In this document: in pieces, positions 7,739 to 10,000 of the stretch
Layout of the letters: every line of letters begins with the position of its first letter
Position numbering within the stretch: position 1 is the stretch's first letter
Assembly: GCA_963170055.1 (NCBI GenBank)
Contig: CAUJGJ010000091.1
Location: 40,001 to 50,000, forward strand
Source: Halisarca cf. caerulea
Lineage: Eukaryota; Porifera; Demospongiae; Chondrillida; Halisarcidae
Reading direction: 5' to 3'
DNA length: 10,000 nucleotides
Position numbers and translations under genes: made by a program
The notes under the pieces: generated by a model
What the model saw: the letters and a program-made list of their open reading frames with translations, nothing else
Database searches by the model: none
Told to the model about the DNA's origin: nothing

Positions 7739-8155
7739 AGGTCATGAGGAGATGAGTGGATGTAGGTACGTACGTACAAAGGTCATCAGGAGATGAGTGG
7801 ATGTAGGTACGTATGTACAAAGGTCATCAGGAGATGAGTGGATGTAGGTACATATGTACAAAGGTCATCAGGAGATGAGTGGATGTAGGTACGTATGTAC
7901 AAAGGTCATCAGGAGATGAGTGGATGTAGGTACGTATGTACAAAGGTCATCAGGAGATGAGTGGATGTAGGTACGTACGTACAAAGGTCATGAGGAGATG
8001 AGTGGATGTAGGTACGTATGTACAAAGGTCATCAGGAGATGAGTGGATGTAGGTACGTACGTATGTACAAAGGTCATCAGGAGATGAGTGGATGTAGGTA
8101 CGTACGTACAAAGGTCATGAGGAGATGAGTGGATGTAGGTACGTACGTACAAAGG
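7739..8155. repeat. 41-bp satellite, ten copies
   Basis: Units begin AAAGGTCATCAGGAGATGAG and end TGGATGTAGGTACGTATGTAC. They start at 7778, 7819, 7860, 7901, 7942, 7983, 8024, 8069 and 8110, with a partial first unit at 7739. All are 41 bp except the one at 8024, which is 45 bp through an extra TACG. The tail varies between GTACGTATGTAC, GTACATATGTAC and GTACGTACGTAC, i.e. the palindromic part changes most. CATGAGG replaces CATCAGG in three units. No coding potential. Confidence 0.95.
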
Positions 8156-8935
8156 ACCACTTGACATATCAACAACTGCTGTGACTTGCCATGTGGTTAG
8201 AGACCCAGGCAGTATGTAGGGCTACACTATGTAACCTCCGCAATCCAGCACTCCTGGATGTTTCACAAGGTACCAGATTACGAAAGTTGCTGCTTGTTGA
8301 GTGCTTCTCTGTACATACGTATACACAAACGTAGTCAAATGTGGTAATCACATGTATTTCACACTACGGCCAGTTTACAAAAAAGCTGGAATATTGAGGT
8401 ATTGAGTTACAGAAATCCCATAAACTTAACACACCAAAGTCATCAAGTTGACAAAAATGTACAAGCTGTCCAACAGGTTGCAGTTAAAGAACTAAGCAGA
8501 TAGTTGACAACTACGCACACATGTACAGTACACATGTAGGTGTGCTTGTGCCTAAAGTGAATAAGCAGGTGCTAGCCACATCCACTAACCCCTGAATACA
8601 AAAACTGCGTTGGTAAGCTGAGAAGGTTCAAGCCCCAAAGCTGACTCAGCTGGCAGTAGCAAGTGGGAAATGCTATGAAAATGCTGATCTGGAAATGTGG
8701 AGTTAATGGAAAACTACTTACATGTGGGGTGGGGGATCACCTAAAAAACAATCAAACATTGCTGGGATTTTAATCAGAAAATCATGTAAAATGATCACGG
8801 CTTATTACTCTGACATTCGAAAATCCAGAAGGTTAAACTATTTTGTTCAATAAGGACATTTGGACATGTGAACTGAATAGATGCATGCAAAGTAGAAACT
8901 CCACCCTCACAGAGATTCTAATCCCCTCACAGTGT
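8156..8935. other. Unique sequence, no gene established
   Basis: About 780 bp without tandem repeats. Only short open frames with no splice context or family likeness. GGTTCAAGCCC near 8626 matches an RNA polymerase III B-box, but its flanks do not form a T-stem, so no tRNA or SINE is called. An imperfect hairpin with GCACAC/GTGTGC arms lies at 8515-8545. Confidence 0.4.
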
Positions 8936-8990
8936 GTATACGTATGTATGTACATATGTGTGTATACGTATGTGTACTTTTGTATATGTA
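8936..8990. repeat. TACGTATGTA-rich simple repeat
   Basis: GTGTATACGTATGTATGTAC followed by a near repeat GTGTGTATACGTATGTGTAC: two loosely similar copies of a TACGTA-type motif that recurs through the window. Confidence 0.6.
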
Positions 8991-9048
8991 ACAAGTAGAT
9001 TATCTTATTGAGCAATCACGTAGCATAGATAAATCTTCAAAAATCAAT

Positions 9049-9088
9049 CAATAGAACGTTTCGGCCACGTAGACCTTCATCAGCCAAC
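9049..9088 (-). ncRNA. Hammerhead-ribozyme-like motif of the Penelope-like element
   Basis: Minus-strand order: GUUGG, the core CUGAUGA (9077-9083), one extra A, helix II GGUC/GGCC with a UACGU loop (9063-9075), GAA (9060-9062), ACGU (9056-9059), U at the expected cleavage position (9055), then CUAUUG. Helix I would pair GUUGG with CUA.. only weakly. ACGU is self-complementary, so helix III could form between two RNA copies; a monomer would lack it. Hammerhead motifs with very short helix III are known in the terminal repeats of Penelope-like elements. The extra A and weak helix I depart from the consensus, so activity is uncertain. Confidence 0.55.
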
Positions 9089-9151
9089 AAATCTGAAGCA
9101 TAGCAGTGAGCGACCGGTTAAATACACAAAGTGGTGACAGGAAATGTTCCA

Positions 9152-9250
9152 ATGTGTGTGTGGGTGTGTTTACCTGTGAGAATGTGTATAAATTAATGTG
9201 TGTGTATGTGTGTGTGTGTGTGTATGTGTGTGTGTGTGTATGTGTGTATG
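9152..9250. repeat. TG/TATG-rich tract in element 3' region
   Basis: Alternating TG with TATG and TTTACC interruptions, between the Penelope-like C-terminus and the hammerhead-like motif. Open frames across it are artefacts. Confidence 0.85.
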
Positions 9251-9376
9251 ATTGACCTTTGTGGCAAGCGTGAGATGAAAAACAAACAAATAACAAGAAT
9301 GACAGTGATCAAACAGACAATAACAAATGTTAACAGGTACCAAAATGACCAAAACACAAGCACAATTCTTTGGTCT

Positions 9377-10000
9377 TTAAGTTGGATGTGTATTGAGGAT
9401 GGAGTTCCACACCATGGGAAGAAGAAGACCCTTGTCAAGGTTCATGTTGGGGCTCCTCATCCTGATCTGGATAGCTTCTGCCGTCCTCCTTTGCCAAATC
9501 CAGATTCCCTTCTTTTTACAGTAGCCCCTTCCCAGTTGATGTGACGGTCCGTCTTCTGTACATGGACAGCAATGCCATTCTTCTGGTCACCTCTGCGTAT
9601 GGCTTGCCTGTGCTCACTCATCCTCACTTTCAACGTTCTTTTGGTTTCCCCAACATATACCTCCCGACAATCACTACAGGGTATCTCATACACCACACCT
9701 GTCTGCTTCTCCTGGGGTATCCTTGTCTTCACTTTGGTCAAAATCTGTCTCAGTGTCCTTGCCGGTTTGAAGACCGGCCTCACTCCCAGAGGTGTGCAGA
9801 TCTTCTCAATCCTTTCACTTAGACCCTTGACATAGGGGGTACCCTCAGGTTCTCTTCTGTCACAGAGGGAGTGGGGGACACTGAGGGGGGAGCTACTAGA
9901 ATCTTCTGTACCAACTGTTTTGGAAAACCATTGGCTTGGAATACCTGAGATAGGTGAACCAACTCCTCCTCCTTCTTTGACGGGTGGCAGATATTGTGAG
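9377..10000 (-). pseudogene. Penelope-like RT/GIY-YIG protein, C-terminal part, frameshifted
   Basis: Minus-strand reading shows three blocks in different frames. (1) 9840-10000: EEELVHLSQVFQANGFPKQL and on, the region after the reverse-transcriptase thumb. (2) About 9500-9840: PYVKGLSERIEKICTPLGVR, then GVVYEIPCSDC, VYVGETKRTLKVRMSEH and NGIAVHV, i.e. the GIY-YIG nuclease with GVVY for GIY, YVG for YIG, and the following Arg and Glu (RMSE) in place; the CSDC cysteines resemble the metal-binding pair of this family. (3) 9377-9498: WQRRTAEAIQIRM, MNLDKGLLLP and WNSIL, the usual C-terminal signature. Blocks 1 and 2 are separated by a missing C in a C5 run (9835-9839). Blocks 2 and 3 are separated by a missing T near 9497. 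The protein is needed for retrotransposition of the element; this copy would not make it intact. The RT catalytic core lies beyond the window. Confidence 0.88.

Larger units (their letters stand above)
9040..10000 (-). mobile_element. Penelope-like retroelement, 3' part
   Basis: This is the 3' end of an endonuclease-bearing Penelope-like element, reading right to left and continuing past the window end. In order on the minus strand it has the segment after the reverse transcriptase (9840-10000), the linker and GIY-YIG domain (about 9500-9840) and the conserved C-terminal tail to TAA (9377). A 3' untranslated region with a CA/TG tract (9152-9250) and a hammerhead-like motif (9049-9088) follow. 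The outer 3' boundary is not defined; 9040 is a minimum extent. Single-base losses break the frame, so this copy is probably inactive unless these are sequencing errors. Confidence 0.85.

Noticed and set aside
7575..7740. Third pogo-like MITE starting at CAGAGGAACTTCTATGG
   Set aside because: Only one end resembles the family; no matching inverted end or TA duplication was found on the right.
6943..7779. 278-codon minus-strand frame with QPAGGSGY repeats as a structural protein gene
   Set aside because: Outside the minisatellite it translates TACGTA simple repeats and a MITE; the start and end have no recognisable domain. Kept only as a low-probability note under findings.
7739..8155. CTGATGA on the minus strand of each 41-bp unit as a hammerhead core
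   Set aside because: No GAA or pairing helix II follows at the needed distance.
8600..8660. tRNA or tRNA-derived SINE suggested by the B-box GGTTCAAGCCC
   Set aside because: The flanking bases do not pair as a T-stem, and no A-box lies at the right distance.

Overview
This is a stretch of animal nuclear DNA, mostly non-coding. Three things show it is eukaryotic: coding pieces bounded by GT/AG splice sites, long (CA/TG) microsatellites, and degraded DNA transposons and retroelements. The only protein I can name by family outside mobile DNA is the C-terminal exon of a ZNF593/Bud20-type ribosome-assembly factor. The very frequent TACGTA/GTAC-type short palindromes and the Penelope-like element suit an invertebrate, perhaps a sponge or another early-branching animal. 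That placement is only an inference.

Layout: 1-1729 holds a possible short four-exon minus-strand gene of unknown function. Its candidate exons are 1541-1729, 512-580, 379-438 and 154-231, and all its introns fall between codons. A 186-bp pogo/Tigger-like MITE (1318-1503) sits inside its first intron. The last coding exon of the ZNF593-like gene lies at 2358-2514, also on the minus strand. Its upstream exons were not found here, so they are either beyond the window or lost.

2743-9250 is repeat country. It begins with a degenerate MITE of a second pogo-like family (2743-2899) and a CA-rich block (2945-3420). Next come three tandem copies of a large unit, each with a (TG)n tract in the middle (3609-6412); the first copy is interrupted by about 930 bp of unrelated sequence. 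A composite 24/18-bp satellite (6637-6894) follows and runs directly into a second MITE of the family seen at 2743. The block ends with an 18-copy 24-bp minisatellite (7063-7494) and a ten-copy 41-bp satellite (7739-8155).

9040-10000 is the 3' part of a Penelope-like retroelement on the minus strand. It has a region following the reverse transcriptase, a GIY-YIG endonuclease domain, a conserved C-terminal tail and, downstream, a hammerhead-ribozyme-like motif. Two single-base losses in homopolymers break its reading frame.

No CRISPR, prokaryotic operon, tRNA or rRNA is visible. I see no clearly new multi-gene system. The most unusual structure is the chain of repeat arrays, especially the satellite apparently grown from a MITE end, and the microsatellite-cored tandem units.
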